From: Tessaracoccus lacteus
Lineage (GTDB): Bacteria > Actinomycetota > Actinomycetes > Propionibacteriales > Propionibacteriaceae
Length of the DNA stretch: 64,000 nucleotides
Assembly: GCF_029917005.1 (NCBI RefSeq)
Contig: NZ_CP123967.1
Location: 992,001-1,056,000, forward strand
Direction of reading: 5' to 3'
Below, piece after piece: positions 48,729 to 58,105 of this stretch (position 1 is the first letter of the stretch; each line of letters starts with the position of its first letter). The notes under the pieces were generated by a model. It did no database searches. It was not told the DNA's origin and saw nothing but the letters and a program-made list of their open reading frames with translations. The translations under genes were made by a program, and so were the position numbers.

Positions 48729-50179
48729 TGCTGCTCAGCCCCGTTGAGGTCGTCGACGCCCGTGAGGTCGGCCCGGTGCACTTCATCGCCGCCGGAGGCT
48801 CCGGCATGAGCGGGGTCGCGCGCCTCTACGCGGAGCTCGGCGTCCCGACCACCGGCTCCGACCAGTCCGACTCGCGGGCGCTGCGCAGCCTCGAGCGCGT
48901 CGGCGTGCGCACCTGGGTCGGGCACGACGTCGGCCACCTCGGCGACGCCGAGACCGTCGTCATCTCCTCGGCCATCCGCGAGGACAACGTCGAGCTGGCC
49001 GAGGCACGGCGGCGCGGACTGCGCGTGTGGCACCGTTCCGCGGCGCTCGCCGCGCTCATGCTCGGCAGGCGGGGCGTGGCGATCGCCGGCACCCACGGGA
49101 AGACCACCACCACCGCCATGACCGCGACCATGCTCAGCGAGGCCGGCAGAGACCCGAGCTACGTCATCGGTGGGGCGCTGTCCACGTCCGGCGTGAGCTC
49201 GGAGCTCGGCTCCGGCGACGCCTTCGTCGTCGAGGCCGACGAGTCGGACGCCTCCTTCCTGCAGTACCCGACCGAGATCGCCGTGATCACCAACGTGGAG
49301 GCGGACCATCTGGTCAACTGGGGCACCCCGGATGCCTACGCCGAGGGGTTCCACCAGTTCGCCACCGGGCCGTCGGTGAGGCACGTCGTCATCAACGTCG
49401 ACGACGCCGGCTCGCGCGCCCTGGCCGACCGGCTTAGGGCAGAGGGCCGGGAGGTCATCACCTACGGCGAGGCCGTCGACGCGGACGTCCGCTTCGACGA
49501 CGTGCGCGCGCTGGCCAGCGGGGGAGTGACAGCCACGCTGAGCTACGGGCACGACTCTGGGCCGCTGACGCTGCAGGTACCCGGCAACCACAACCTCAAG
49601 AACGCTTCGGCCGCCTACGCCGTCGGGCGGCTGCTCGGCCTCACCCACGACGACGCGGTCACGGCACTTGGCCGCTTCGTCGGCACGCTGCGCCGCTTCC
49701 AGCTCATCACCGACACCGCGGGCATCCGCGTCTACGACGACTACGCGCACCACCCGACCGAGATCCACGCGGCGCTGAGCGCTGCCCGCCGCGCCACGGA
49801 GGCAGGCAACGAGGCCACCGGGTTGAACGGGCGGCTCATCGCCTGTTTCCAGCCGCACCTCTACTCCCGCACGATGGACTTCGTCGAGGAGTTCGGCGAG
49901 GTGATGACCGAGCCCGACATCGCCGTCATCAACGACATCTGCGGCGCCCGGGAGGACCCGATCCCCGGCGTCACGGGCGAACTGGTCGTCGACTCGGCGC
50001 GCCGCCACGGCCAGGAGAACCTCGTCTACGTCAAGGACAAGTACGACCTGCCGGAGGCACTCAACGACATCGCGCGGCCGGGGGACCTGATCATCACGCT
50101 CGGCTGCGGCGACGTGACGATTGTCGGCCCGCTGCTGGCCACGCTGCTGGCCGAACGCCCCGAAGCCAGCGCGCCGTGA
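48728..50179 (+). CDS. murC: UDP-N-acetylmuramate--L-alanine ligase
   Basis: First Mur ligase of the stem peptide, 483 residues. HFIAAGGSGMSGVARLYAEL, P-loop IAGTHGKTTTTAM, VEADESDASFLQY, TNVEADHLVNWG and YDDYAHHPTEIHAAL are clear. In many actinobacteria murB follows; here ftsQ follows directly with a GTGA overlap. Confidence 0.96.
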   Translation: MLLSPVEVVDAREVGPVHFIAAGGSGMSGVARLYAELGVPTTGSDQSDSRALRSLERVGVRTWVGHDVGHLGDAETVVISSAIREDNVELAEARRRGLRVWHRSAALAALMLGRRGVAIAGTHGKTTTTAMTATMLSEAGRDPSYVIGGALSTSGVSSELGSGDAFVVEADESDASFLQYPTEIAVITNVEADHLVNWGTPDAYAEGFHQFATGPSVRHVVINVDDAGSRALADRLRAEGREVITYGEAVDADVRFDDVRALASGGVTATLSYGHDSGPLTLQVPGNHNLKNASAAYAVGRLLGLTHDDAVTALGRFVGTLRRFQLITDTAGIRVYDDYAHHPTEIHAALSAARRATEAGNEATGLNGRLIACFQPHLYSRTMDFVEEFGEVMTEPDIAVINDICGAREDPIPGVTGELVVDSARRHGQENLVYVKDKYDLPEALNDIARPGDLIITLGCGDVTIVGPLLATLLAERPEASAP

Positions 50180-50898
50180 CGCAGCCGTTGCCCCCGGGCG
50201 TCTTCGCCAAGGCCCTCCAGGAGCGCCGCGTCAGGCAACGTCGGCGCAGGGTGATCGGGTGGAGCGTCGGGGGTGGCCTGCTGCTGCTGGTCGTCGCGCT
50301 CGTCTACGCCGGCTGGTTCTCGCCGTGGCTCACCGCGCAACGGGTCGAGGTGCACGGCACCTCGCTGCTAACGCCCGACGAGGTGGCGCAGGCCGCCGAG
50401 GTGGAGATGGGCGTGCCGCTGCTCAGCCAGGACCTCGCCGCCGTCCGCGGCCGCGTGGCCGCACTCCCGGAGGTGCGCGACGTCACGGTCGGCACGCAGT
50501 TCCCCGAAACCGTGGTCATCAACGTGACAGAACGCGCCGTGGTGTACCAGCGTGCCCGCGACGGTGGCGTCGACTGGGTGGACTCCGACGGGATCGTCTT
50601 CCGGCACACCGACGACCCCACGGGGGTCATCCAGGTCGAGACGGACACGGACGACCAGCGGCTGCTCGCCGATGTCGCGACCGTCGTGCTCGCCCTGCCC
50701 GACGACGTCTCCGCGAAGGTGCGCAGCTTCCAGGCGGACGCGGTCGACCAGATCGAGTTCCACATCTCCGGCGGCCGCACCGTCGTGTGGGGGAGCGCGG
50801 ACGAGTCCGAGCTCAAGGCCCAAGTGCTCACCGCGCTGCTCACCGTCGACGCGAGCGTCTACGACGTCTCCGCCCCGTTGCACCCGACCACGAAGTGA
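50176..50898 (+). CDS. ftsQ: Cell division protein FtsQ
   Basis: 240-residue bitopic division protein: cytosolic basic tail [13 protein letters not shown], membrane segment (about 31-53), then a POTRA domain ([40 protein letters not shown]) and the FtsQ beta domain ([20 protein letters not shown]). GTG start overlaps murC by 4 bases. Confidence 0.93.
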   Translation: MTQPLPPGVFAKALQERRVRQRRRRVIGWSVGGGLLLLVVALVYAGWFSPWLTAQRVEVHGTSLLTPDEVAQAAEVEMGVPLLSQDLAAVRGRVAALPEVRDVTVGTQFPETVVINVTERAVVYQRARDGGVDWVDSDGIVFRHTDDPTGVIQVETDTDDQRLLADVATVVLALPDDVSAKVRSFQADAVDQIEFHISGGRTVVWGSADESELKAQVLTALLTVDASVYDVSAPLHPTTK

Positions 50899-50946
50899 CC
50901 GGGGTCTCGGGCCCTGGACGTCAAACCCTGAAGTACCACTTGAGGT

Positions 50947-50962
50947 GATTCGCAGGCGAATC
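50947..50962. promoter_or_regulatory. Inverted repeat upstream of ftsZ
   Basis: GATTCGC-AG-GCGAATC is a perfect 7-base palindrome with a 2-base centre in the 112-base ftsQ-ftsZ gap. It lies 19 bases before ATG 50981 and 49 before ATG 51011. Protein-binding site or small hairpin; no protein can be assigned. Confidence 0.45.
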
Positions 50963-51010
50963 GGCGGGGGTGTTGGACTCATGCATGGCCACTCCCATAG
51001 CCTTCACCCC

Positions 51011-52144
51011 ATGGCTAGCGCATCTCAGAACTACCTCGCCGTGATCAAGGTCGTCGGCGTCGGCGGCGGCGGCGTCAACGCCGTCAACCGCATGATCGAG
51101 GCGGGGCTCCGCGGGGTCGAGTTCATCGCGGTCAACACCGACGCGCAGGCGCTCCTGATGAGCGACGCCGACGTGAAGCTCGACATCGGCCGCGAGCTGA
51201 CCCGCGGCCTCGGCGCGGGAGCCGACCCGGCGAAGGGTCGGCAGGCCGCCGAAGACCACTCGGACGAGATCGAGGAGGCGCTGCAGGGCGCCGACATGGT
51301 GTTCGTGACCGCGGGCGAGGGAGGCGGCACCGGGACGGGTGCGGCTCCCATCGTGGCGAAGATCGCCCGTTCGCTCGGCGCGCTGACCATCGGCGTGGTG
51401 ACCAGGCCGTTCTCCTTCGAGGGCCGCCGCCGTTCCACGCAGGCCGAGTCCGGCATCGAGTCGCTGCGCGAAGAGGTCGACACCCTCATCGTCATCCCCA
51501 ACGACAAGCTGCTGCAGATGACCGACCACCAGGTCGCCATCCTCGACGCTTTCAAGCAGGCGGACCAGGTGCTGATGCAGGGCGTATCCGGCATCACCGA
51601 CCTGATCACGACGCCCGGCCTGATCAACCTCGACTTCGCGGACGTGAAGTCCATCATGAGCCAGGCCGGTTCCGCCCTGATGGGCATCGGGTCGGCCCGC
51701 GGCGAGGATCGCGCACGTGCCGCGGCCGAGATGGCGATCAGCTCCCCGCTGCTCGAGGCGAGTATCGACGGTGCGCACGGCGTGCTGCTGTCCATCGCCG
51801 GCGGCTCCGACCTCGGCCTGTTCGAGGTCTCCGCCGCCGCGCAGCTCATCGAGGAGGCGGCACACGACGAGGCGAACATCATCTTCGGCACCGTGATCGA
51901 CGACGCGCTGGGCGACGAGGTCCGGGTGACGGTCATCGCCGCAGGGTTCGACGGCGGCCAGCCGCAGAAGAAGGTCGCCGCTGTCCGCAAGCCGGAGGTC
52001 CGGCCGGCGACGCAGCCGCGTCCCGGACCCGGCGCGCCGGCGCCGGTGGCCACCGCGATGCCCGGGCAGCCGACGCCGGCCCCGCGGCCCGCGCCGGTGG
52101 TCGAGGACGACGACGACCTGGATGTCCCCGACTTCATGAAGTGA
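51011..52144 (+). CDS. ftsZ: Cell division protein FtsZ
   Basis: Tubulin-like GTPase forming the Z ring, 377 residues. N-terminal [26 protein letters not shown] signature [19 protein letters not shown], and T7-loop [12 protein letters not shown] Pro/Ala-rich linker leads to the conserved tail [12 protein letters not shown], which binds SepF and FtsW. I use ATG 51011 by homology (most relatives begin close to [11 protein letters not shown]). However, ATG 50981 has GGGGG 10 bases upstream and would add the His-rich [10 protein letters not shown], whereas 51011 has no visible ribosome site. Confidence 0.95.
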   Translation: MASASQNYLAVIKVVGVGGGGVNAVNRMIEAGLRGVEFIAVNTDAQALLMSDADVKLDIGRELTRGLGAGADPAKGRQAAEDHSDEIEEALQGADMVFVTAGEGGGTGTGAAPIVAKIARSLGALTIGVVTRPFSFEGRRRSTQAESGIESLREEVDTLIVIPNDKLLQMTDHQVAILDAFKQADQVLMQGVSGITDLITTPGLINLDFADVKSIMSQAGSALMGIGSARGEDRARAAAEMAISSPLLEASIDGAHGVLLSIAGGSDLGLFEVSAAAQLIEEAAHDEANIIFGTVIDDALGDEVRVTVIAAGFDGGQPQKKVAAVRKPEVRPATQPRPGPGAPAPVATAMPGQPTPAPRPAPVVEDDDDLDVPDFMK

Positions 52145-52190
52145 GTGGGGCGCGCCGGTGCGTCGCCCCCGTGCGGGAGCCGCGCCACGC

Positions 52191-52196
52191 TAGCCT
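52191..52196 (+). promoter_or_regulatory. Possible -10 element for sepF
   Basis: TAGCCT in the ftsZ-sepF gap would give a leader of about 30 bases including AAGGAGG. No convincing -35 is visible. Confidence 0.3.
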
Positions 52197-52231
52197 TGCG
52201 AACAATCGCAGCAGCTGCCAAGGAGGGAATC

Positions 52232-52714
52232 GTGGGCGTTCGTAAGCTTGCGGCGTGGATGGGCCTCGTCGAGGACGGCCGGTACCGCACCGACGACCCC
52301 GTGGACCACGACGCCGAGGGTGAGGCGACCAACGACGTCTACGTCGACGAGGAGCCGAGCCAGGAGATCAGCAGGGTCGCGCCCATCAGGCGACCCGCAC
52401 AGCTCACGCCGGTCGAACACAAGGAGGTGGCCGACCTGAGCCGCATCGTCAGCGTCCGACCCCGCTCGTACAACGAGGCGCGCGTGATCGGCGAGAACTT
52501 CCGCGACGGCATCCCCGTCATCATGAACCTCTCGGACATGGAGGACGGCGAGGACAAGCGCCTCGTCGACTTCGCGGCCGGGCTGATCTTCGGCCTGCGC
52601 GGCAACATCGAGCGGGTTTCGAGCAAGGTCTTCCTCCTGTGCCCCCACAATCTGGTGGTCGGCCCGGAGGACAAGGAACGCATCGCCTCCGGTGGGTTCT
52701 TCAATCAGAGTTGA
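52232..52714 (+). CDS. sepF: Cell division protein SepF
   Basis: 160-residue FtsZ membrane tether. An N-terminal amphipathic region (VRKLAAWMGLVED) would bind the membrane, followed by an acidic linker and the SepF core (IVSVRPRSYNEARVIGENFR, PVIMNLSDMEDGEDKRLVDF, GLRGNIERVSSKVFLLCP). GTG 52232 has AAGGAGG 7 bases upstream. It follows ftsZ by 87 bases, without the usual pgeF and yggS genes between them. Confidence 0.95.
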   Translation: MGVRKLAAWMGLVEDGRYRTDDPVDHDAEGEATNDVYVDEEPSQEISRVAPIRRPAQLTPVEHKEVADLSRIVSVRPRSYNEARVIGENFRDGIPVIMNLSDMEDGEDKRLVDFAAGLIFGLRGNIERVSSKVFLLCPHNLVVGPEDKERIASGGFFNQS

Positions 52715-52834
52715 GCCTGGAGCAGGTGCCAATCTCAACCCGACTAGCAGCTTTCAGCGCGCCTCGAGGGCGTTAGGCTACGCTGGAAGCGCCGGCTTCG
52801 GCCGGTCACATCTTTGACGAGTACTGGAGCAAGC

Positions 52835-53782
52835 ATGAGCCTGACCCTTGATGAGGTCCGCCAGATCCGCTTCCGCATGACGCGACGCGGTGACGTCGGT
52901 TATCAGGTGGGCGACGTCGACACGTTCATCGACAAGGTCGAGGTCACCTTCGACGAATTCGAGAAGGAGCGCGAGCGCCTTCGCCGCGAGATCGACTCCG
53001 TCCAGGCGACCAACGTCTCCCCGGCGGCAGGCGACGACTCCGATCTCCGGTCGGAGCTGAAGGCCAAGGACGACACCATCGCGCAGCTCCGCGCCGAGGT
53101 GGACCGCCTGAACTCCGCGATCAGCGCCGGCGGCGACGCGACGGCCGCGCAGGCCGCGGCCGAGGGTCGCGTCCGTGAGCTCACTGCGCAGAATGAGCAG
53201 CTGAAGAACCAGCTCGACCAGGTTCGCGCCGAGTTCGACAAGGCCCGCTCTGAGCGGGTCACCAATGTCGCCGGTACCCAGCACCTGACGGTCACGGCCA
53301 GCGAGGATGCCGCCCCCGCCGTCACCCGGCTGCTGCAGATGGCCACCGACCAGGCCACCACGCTCGTGAACGAGGCCCAGGCTGAGGCGCAGCGGAAGCT
53401 GGCCGAGGCCGAGCAGCGCGCCACCGAGATCAAGACGGACGCCCGCACCAAGGCCGACCGTGTCGAGTCGGAGGCCCGCGTCAACGCCGAGCAGCTGACG
53501 AAGCAGGCGGAGGCACGCGCCGCGGCCGTCGATCAGCAGGCCGCCGACCGCCGTCACGCGCTGTTCTCCGATCTGGAGCGCGAGCAGGGCGAGCTGGTCG
53601 GCAAGGTCACCGCGCTGCGAGACTTCGAGTCCAGCTACCGTCAGAACCTCACGGAGTCGCTCAAGCGCTTCCTCGGTTCGATCAACGACGATCACCCCGA
53701 GCCCGGCGAGGTGCCCGAGCTCGCCCAGCGGCCGTCGGAGACCCCGCGTCTCGACGCCCTGGCAAGCGGAGATCAGTCCTAG
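52835..53782 (+). CDS. divIVA: Polar growth protein DivIVA (Wag31)
   Basis: 315-residue coiled-coil scaffold of cell poles and septa. The N-terminal lipid-binding domain LTLDEVRQIRFRMTRRGDVG and YQVGDVDTFIDKVE are diagnostic. Long heptad stretches follow (about 40-120 and 165-270), rich in Ala/Glu/Lys. ATG 52835 has GGAG upstream. In mycobacteria the orthologue is phosphorylated by PASTA kinases, so the kinase at 14.4 kb is a possible partner. A perfect terminator follows. Confidence 0.94.
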   Translation: MSLTLDEVRQIRFRMTRRGDVGYQVGDVDTFIDKVEVTFDEFEKERERLRREIDSVQATNVSPAAGDDSDLRSELKAKDDTIAQLRAEVDRLNSAISAGGDATAAQAAAEGRVRELTAQNEQLKNQLDQVRAEFDKARSERVTNVAGTQHLTVTASEDAAPAVTRLLQMATDQATTLVNEAQAEAQRKLAEAEQRATEIKTDARTKADRVESEARVNAEQLTKQAEARAAAVDQQAADRRHALFSDLEREQGELVGKVTALRDFESSYRQNLTESLKRFLGSINDDHPEPGEVPELAQRPSETPRLDALASGDQS

Positions 53783-53799
53783 TCACATCCACTTCATCG

Positions 53800-53829
53800 G
53801 GCAGCCGACCCCGCGCGGGGTCGGCTGCC
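53800..53829 (+). terminator. Terminator after divIVA (end of dcw cluster)
   Basis: Perfect 15-base arms, GGCAGCCGACCCCGC and GCGGGGTCGGCTGCC, directly abutting, 17 bases after the divIVA stop. Confidence 0.8.
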
Positions 53830-53889
53830 TGCATGTGGTGCACAGTGGTGTACCCTTCGCAGACAGCAACCGCCAGAAAGAGCTACGAC

Positions 53890-54309
53890 ATGCCAAAGAA
53901 AGCCGCCGACGAAGTTCGGGCGCTCCCGGTCCTCGAAGGCGAGGACCCGTGGACCTCGGAGGAGATTGCCGAGCAGCGCGCTGAACTCTCCGACGACCTC
54001 GAGCGCCTCGAGCGCCGCATCCGCTCCGCGGAGGAGACGCTGCAGTCCCTCCTCAAGGGCGGCACCGACGGAGCCGGCCGCGACCCCGCGGACGTCGGCT
54101 CCAGCAACTTCGAGCGGGACCAGGAGGTCTCCCTCGCGGCCAACGTCCGCGAGATGGCGGAGCAGGCGCGCCTGGCCATCGCGCTCTTCGACAGCGGTGA
54201 GTACGGCTACTGCGAGGTGTGCGGCCAGCCGATCGGCAAGGGGCGTCTGCAGGTCTTCCCCCGAGCCACCCTGTGCGTGACCTGCAAGCAGCGCGAGGAG
54301 CGGCGCTGA
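53890..54309 (+). CDS. TraR/DksA-type zinc finger protein
   Basis: 139 residues: a coiled-coil hairpin (IAEQRAELSDDLERLERRIR to EQARLAIALFDSG) and a C-terminal four-cysteine zinc finger, CEVCGQPI...LCVTC. Family members act at the RNA polymerase secondary channel. ATG 53890 with AAAGAG upstream; an earlier frame start at 53833 lies in the terminator. lspA begins 1 base after the stop. Confidence 0.9.
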   Translation: MPKKAADEVRALPVLEGEDPWTSEEIAEQRAELSDDLERLERRIRSAEETLQSLLKGGTDGAGRDPADVGSSNFERDQEVSLAANVREMAEQARLAIALFDSGEYGYCEVCGQPIGKGRLQVFPRATLCVTCKQREERR

Positions 54310-54310
54310 G

Positions 54311-54814
54311 GTGCGCCGCAGCGCACTGATCCTCGTCGCCTGCGGCATCGGGTTGGGCGGCCTCGCCGTCGACCAGCTGGTCAAGTTGGCCTCCGTCGCG
54401 TTCCTGACCCCCGGCGTGCCGGTCCCGATCGTCGGGGACCTGCTGCAGCTGCAGCTGATCCGTAACCCCGGCGCCGCCTTCGGGATGGGGTCCTCGGCCA
54501 CCATCGTCTTCACCATCCTCGCGATGGTGGCGACCCTGGCCTGTCTGTTCGTCGTCCTGCCGCGGGTGACCCGCATGTGGCAGGCCGTCGTGGCCGGCCT
54601 GTTCCTCGCCGGCATCACAGGCAACCTGGTCGACCGGATCTTCCAGCCCCCGGCGGCGCTGCACGGGCATGTGATCGACATGTTCTCGCTGCGCGGCTTC
54701 GCGATCTTCAACGTCGCCGACATCTGCATCACCGTCGCGGCGGGCATCGTGATCGGCTGGTCGCTGTTCGCGGACCGGGCCGAGGCGAAGGCGAGGAAGG
54801 CCGCGGCCCGATGA
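54311..54814 (+). CDS. lspA: Lipoprotein signal peptidase II
   Basis: 167-residue aspartyl protease with four membrane segments that cleaves prolipoproteins such as the sugar-binding protein at 4.8 kb. Catalytic aspartates in GNLVDRIFQ and [21 protein letters not shown] is also typical. GTG start; ATGA overlap with the next gene. Confidence 0.95.
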   Translation: MRRSALILVACGIGLGGLAVDQLVKLASVAFLTPGVPVPIVGDLLQLQLIRNPGAAFGMGSSATIVFTILAMVATLACLFVVLPRVTRMWQAVVAGLFLAGITGNLVDRIFQPPAALHGHVIDMFSLRGFAIFNVADICITVAAGIVIGWSLFADRAEAKARKAAAR

Positions 54815-55731
54815 GCCTGTTCATCGTGCCCGACACACTGGCGGGCCAGCGCGTCGACGCAGTGGCCGCCCGGGTGTCGGGGTACAGCAGGGCGCGTATC
54901 GAGCTGCTCGTCGAGGCCGGCAGCCTCAGCCTGGGTGGGACGATCGTCACGAAGGGTTCGCAGCGCGTCGCCGGGGGAGAGCTGCTCGAGTTGCTGGAGG
55001 ATCCCGCGCCCACCACCGCGACGGCGGTCCCGCAGCTCGCCGACGGCGTCGGGATCGTCTACGAGGACGCCGACATCGTCGTCGTCGACAAGCCCGTGGG
55101 CGTCGCGGCACACCCCAGCCTCGGCTGGGGCGGCCCGTCGGTAGTGGAGCACCTGGCCGCCGCCGGCGTCGCTGTGTCCACGTCGGGGGCCGCCGAGCGG
55201 CAGGGCATCGTCTCGCGCCTCGACGTCGGCACCAGCGGACTGATGGTCGTCGCCAGGTCCGAGGTGGCCTACAGCGTGCTCAAACAGGCGTTCCGCGACC
55301 GGACGGTGGACAAGACGTACCACACGCTCGTGCAGGGGCACCCCGACCCGTTCGTCGGCACGATCGACGCGCCCATCGGCCGCCATCCCGGCGCCGACTG
55401 GAAGATGGCCATCCTCGAAGGTGGCCGCGCATCCGTCACGCACTACGAGACGTTGGAGGCGCATCGGGCGGCGACGCTGCTGCAGGTCCACCTCGAGACG
55501 GGCCGCACGCACCAGATCCGGGTGCATATGGCGGCGATAGGCCATCCGTGCGTCGGGGACCCGCTGTACGGCGCCGATCCGGCGCTGTCGGCCAGGCTGG
55601 GGCTGGGCCGCCAGTGGCTGCACGCCGTCGGCCTGGGTTTCACGCATCCGACGCGCGGCGACCATGTCGAGTTCAGTTCCCCCTACCCTGCGGATCTGCA
55701 GCGAGCCCTCGATCTGGTGCGGGCCGACTGA
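54811..55731 (+). CDS. rluD: RluD-family 23S rRNA pseudouridine synthase
   Basis: 306 residues: N-terminal S4-like domain ([20 protein letters not shown]) then the RluA-type catalytic domain with the aspartate in [26 protein letters not shown] and [16 protein letters not shown]. Position specificity within rRNA is assumed from the family. Confidence 0.92.
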   Translation: MSLFIVPDTLAGQRVDAVAARVSGYSRARIELLVEAGSLSLGGTIVTKGSQRVAGGELLELLEDPAPTTATAVPQLADGVGIVYEDADIVVVDKPVGVAAHPSLGWGGPSVVEHLAAAGVAVSTSGAAERQGIVSRLDVGTSGLMVVARSEVAYSVLKQAFRDRTVDKTYHTLVQGHPDPFVGTIDAPIGRHPGADWKMAILEGGRASVTHYETLEAHRAATLLQVHLETGRTHQIRVHMAAIGHPCVGDPLYGADPALSARLGLGRQWLHAVGLGFTHPTRGDHVEFSSPYPADLQRALDLVRAD

Positions 55732-55772
55732 TTCCAGGCCAGGGCGCCGTGTCGTCCTGCAACGACGTCGGG

Positions 55773-55778
55773 TAGGGT
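55773..55778 (+). promoter_or_regulatory. -10 element of pyk, leaderless arrangement
   Basis: TAGGGT ends 7 bases before the GTG start, so transcription is predicted to begin at or next to the start codon. No ribosome site is present in the 54-base gap. Confidence 0.5.
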
Positions 55779-55785
55779 TGTCGCC

Positions 55786-57213
55786 GTGCGTAGAGCAAAG
55801 ATCGTTTGTACCCTCGGCCCTTCGGCCGAAGCAGTTGACCGCCTCGTTGACCTGATCAACGCTGGCATGAATGTCGCCCGACTCAACATGAGCCACGGCG
55901 ACTACAACGAGCACGGCACCCGGCTCAAGAATGTCCGTGCCGCAGCTGACATCACCGGCAAGACCGTCGGCGTGTTCGCCGACCTCCAGGGCCCCAAGAT
56001 CCGTCTCGGCCGCTTCCTGAACGACGAGAAGCCGTACCTGGCCGTCGGTGACATCTTCACCATCACCATCGACGACATCCAGGGCACCAAGGAGCGTTGC
56101 TCGACGACGTTCAAGGGCCTGCCCGGCGACGTCAACGTCGGCGACCAGATCCTGATCGACGACGGCAAGGTCGCCCTGAAGGCCATCCAGGTCACCGACA
56201 CCGACGTGGTCTGCGAGACGGTCGTCCCCGGTCCGGTCTCCAACAACAAGGGCATCAACCTGCCCGGCGTCGCCGTCTCGGTCCCCGCCCTGTCCGACAA
56301 GGACGAGCGTGACCTGCGCTGGGCGCTCGCCCACCCCGACATCGACATGATCGCGCTGTCCTTCGTCCGCTCCGGCGACGACATCAAGCGCGTCCACGAG
56401 ATCATGGACGAGGAGGGTCGCCGCCTGCCGGTCATCGCCAAGCTCGAGAAGCCCCAGGCGATCGCCAACCTGCAGGAGATCATCGACTCCTTCGACGCCT
56501 TCATGGTCGCCCGTGGCGACCTGGGCGTCGAGCTGCCGCTGGAGGAGGTGCCCCTGGTCCAGAAGCGGATCGTACGCGCCGCGCGCAAGTGGGCGAAGCC
56601 GGTCATCGTGGCCACCCAGATGCTCGAGTCCATGATCAACAACCCGCGCCCGACGCGCGCCGAGGCTTCCGACGTCGCGAACGCCATCCTCGACGGCGCC
56701 GACGCCGTGATGCTGTCCGGAGAGACCTCGGTCGGCGACTTCCCTGTCGAGACCGTCTCCACCATGGCGCGCATCGTCGAGAAGACGGAGCGCGAGGGCC
56801 ACGCCGAGATCCACATCATCGACTGGGACCCGCACACCACCGGGGGCATCCTGGCCAAGGTGGCTGCCGAGGTCGCCGAGCGTATCGGTGCCCGCTACCT
56901 CGTCGCGTTCACCAAGTCGGGTGACACCGGACGCCGCCTGTCGCGTCTGCGCTCGCCCATCCCGATGCTCGTGTTCTCCCCGGAGAAGTCGACCCGCCAG
57001 ACCATGACCCTGTCGTGGGGTGTCGACACGCACATCACGCCGGAGTTCACCGCGCAGGAGGAGATGGTGGACGCCGTCGACCAGTACCTGCGCACGAACA
57101 ACCTCATCGAGGTCGGCGAGCGCATCGTGGTCGTGTCCGGCTCGCCCATGGGTGTCCCCGGAAAGACCAACAACCTCCGCGTGCACAAGGTCAAGGACCT
57201 GCCCGAGGCCTGA
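55786..57213 (+). CDS. pyk: Pyruvate kinase
   Basis: Converts phosphoenolpyruvate and ADP to pyruvate and ATP. 475 residues: RRAKIVCTLGPSAEAVDRLV, MNVARLNMSHGDYNEH, ADLQGPKIRLGRF, AKLEKPQAIANLQEI, MVARGDLGVELPLEEVP and ATQMLESMINNPRPTRAEAS. The C-terminal allosteric domain is complete. GTG start. Confidence 0.97.
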   Translation: MRRAKIVCTLGPSAEAVDRLVDLINAGMNVARLNMSHGDYNEHGTRLKNVRAAADITGKTVGVFADLQGPKIRLGRFLNDEKPYLAVGDIFTITIDDIQGTKERCSTTFKGLPGDVNVGDQILIDDGKVALKAIQVTDTDVVCETVVPGPVSNNKGINLPGVAVSVPALSDKDERDLRWALAHPDIDMIALSFVRSGDDIKRVHEIMDEEGRRLPVIAKLEKPQAIANLQEIIDSFDAFMVARGDLGVELPLEEVPLVQKRIVRAARKWAKPVIVATQMLESMINNPRPTRAEASDVANAILDGADAVMLSGETSVGDFPVETVSTMARIVEKTEREGHAEIHIIDWDPHTTGGILAKVAAEVAERIGARYLVAFTKSGDTGRRLSRLRSPIPMLVFSPEKSTRQTMTLSWGVDTHITPEFTAQEEMVDAVDQYLRTNNLIEVGERIVVVSGSPMGVPGKTNNLRVHKVKDLPEA

Positions 57214-57230
57214 GGCTGAGCAGCAGTAGA

Positions 57231-57265
57231 CAAGGATCGGGGCCCCGCAAGGGGTCCCGATCCTT
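57231..57265. terminator. Bidirectional terminator between pyk and tRNA-Leu
   Basis: CAAGGATCGGG (57231-57241) pairs with CCCGATCCTTG (57255-57265), and the inner CCCC/GGGG continues the stem to a GCAA loop. It starts 18 bases after pyk, and the opposite strand would serve the convergent tRNA. Confidence 0.8.
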
Positions 57266-57277
57266 GTGTTGTGGAGG

Positions 57278-57360
57278 TGCCCGGGAGGGGATTCGAACCC
57301 CTAAGGTCTCTCGACCAGACGGGTTTGAGCCGTCCGCGTATACCGTTCCGCCACCCGGGC
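57278..57360 (-). tRNA. tRNA-Leu (anticodon CAA)
   Basis: The reverse strand folds as a class II tRNA of 83 bases: acceptor stem GCCCGGG/CCCGGGC with discriminator A, D-arm region GGCGGAACGGTATACGC, anticodon loop CTCAAAC giving CAA, a long variable arm (TGGTCGAGAGACCT) and T-arm AGGGGTTCGAATCCCCT. CCA is not encoded. It decodes UUG. Confidence 0.93.
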
Positions 57361-57517
57361 GAGGGCAGCGAGGATCATTGTAGCCACAGCCCGTCGGGCG
57401 ACGGCCAGCGGCGGGCAGGCGGCACGAGTTCGCGTGCGCCGGAGGCGCAAGGTACTATTCAGCGCAGGTTTGATCAGAGGAGCTCGCCTCTCAGGGCGAG
57501 GGGAGAAGAGTCGAAGT

Positions 57518-58102
57518 ATGGATAAGAAGAAGCCCGCTGTCCTGGTTGCCGAGGACGAGGCGCTGATCCGACTGGACCTGGTCGAGCTGCTCACCGAGGA
57601 GGGCTACGAGGTCGTCGGCGAGGCGGGTGACGGCGAGGAGGCCGTGAAGCTCGCCAGGGAACTCGAGCCCGACCTGGTCATCATGGACGTGAAGATGCCC
57701 AAGATGGACGGCATCACCGCCGCTGAGATCATCGCCGAGGAGCGCATCGCGCCCATCGTCATGCTCACGGCGTTCTCGCAGCGCGACCTCGTCGAGCGGG
57801 CCCGCGATGCCGGCGCCATGGCCTACGTCGTCAAGCCCTTCGGCGCCTCCGACGTCGTCCCGGCGATCGAGATCGCCATGGGCCGCTTCCAGGAGATCAC
57901 CGCGATCGAAGAGGAACTGGCCAACCTCGAGGACCGCCTCGAGTCGCGCAAGATCATCGACCAGGCCAAGGGCATCCTGCAGCAGGACCTCGGCCTGACC
58001 GAGCCTGAGGCGTTCCGCTGGATCCAGAAGACGGCGATGGACATGCGCAAGTCGATGCGGGACGTCGCCGAGGGCGTCATCTCGCACAAGAAGAAGGCCT
58101 GA
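57518..58102 (+). CDS. pdtaR: Response regulator with ANTAR RNA-binding domain (PdtaR-like)
   Basis: 194 residues: receiver domain (AEDEALIRLDLVELL, phospho-acceptor D57 in VIMDVKMPKMDG, T in MLTAFSQ, K in YVVKPFG) and C-terminal ANTAR domain (LESRKIIDQAKGILQQDLGL, EAFRWIQKTAMDMRKSMRDV) that binds paired hairpins to antiterminate transcription. No partner kinase in the window; in mycobacteria it is PdtaS. ATG 57518 has GGGAGA upstream; CTCGCCTCTCAGGGCGAG forms a small hairpin just before. Confidence 0.94.
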   Translation: MDKKKPAVLVAEDEALIRLDLVELLTEEGYEVVGEAGDGEEAVKLARELEPDLVIMDVKMPKMDGITAAEIIAEERIAPIVMLTAFSQRDLVERARDAGAMAYVVKPFGASDVVPAIEIAMGRFQEITAIEEELANLEDRLESRKIIDQAKGILQQDLGLTEPEAFRWIQKTAMDMRKSMRDVAEGVISHKKKA

Positions 58103-58105
58103 CCC

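Noticed and set aside
57271-57525. Short plus-strand open frame across the tRNA
   Set aside because: It is the well-known false translation of an antisense tRNA (VPGRGFEP type).
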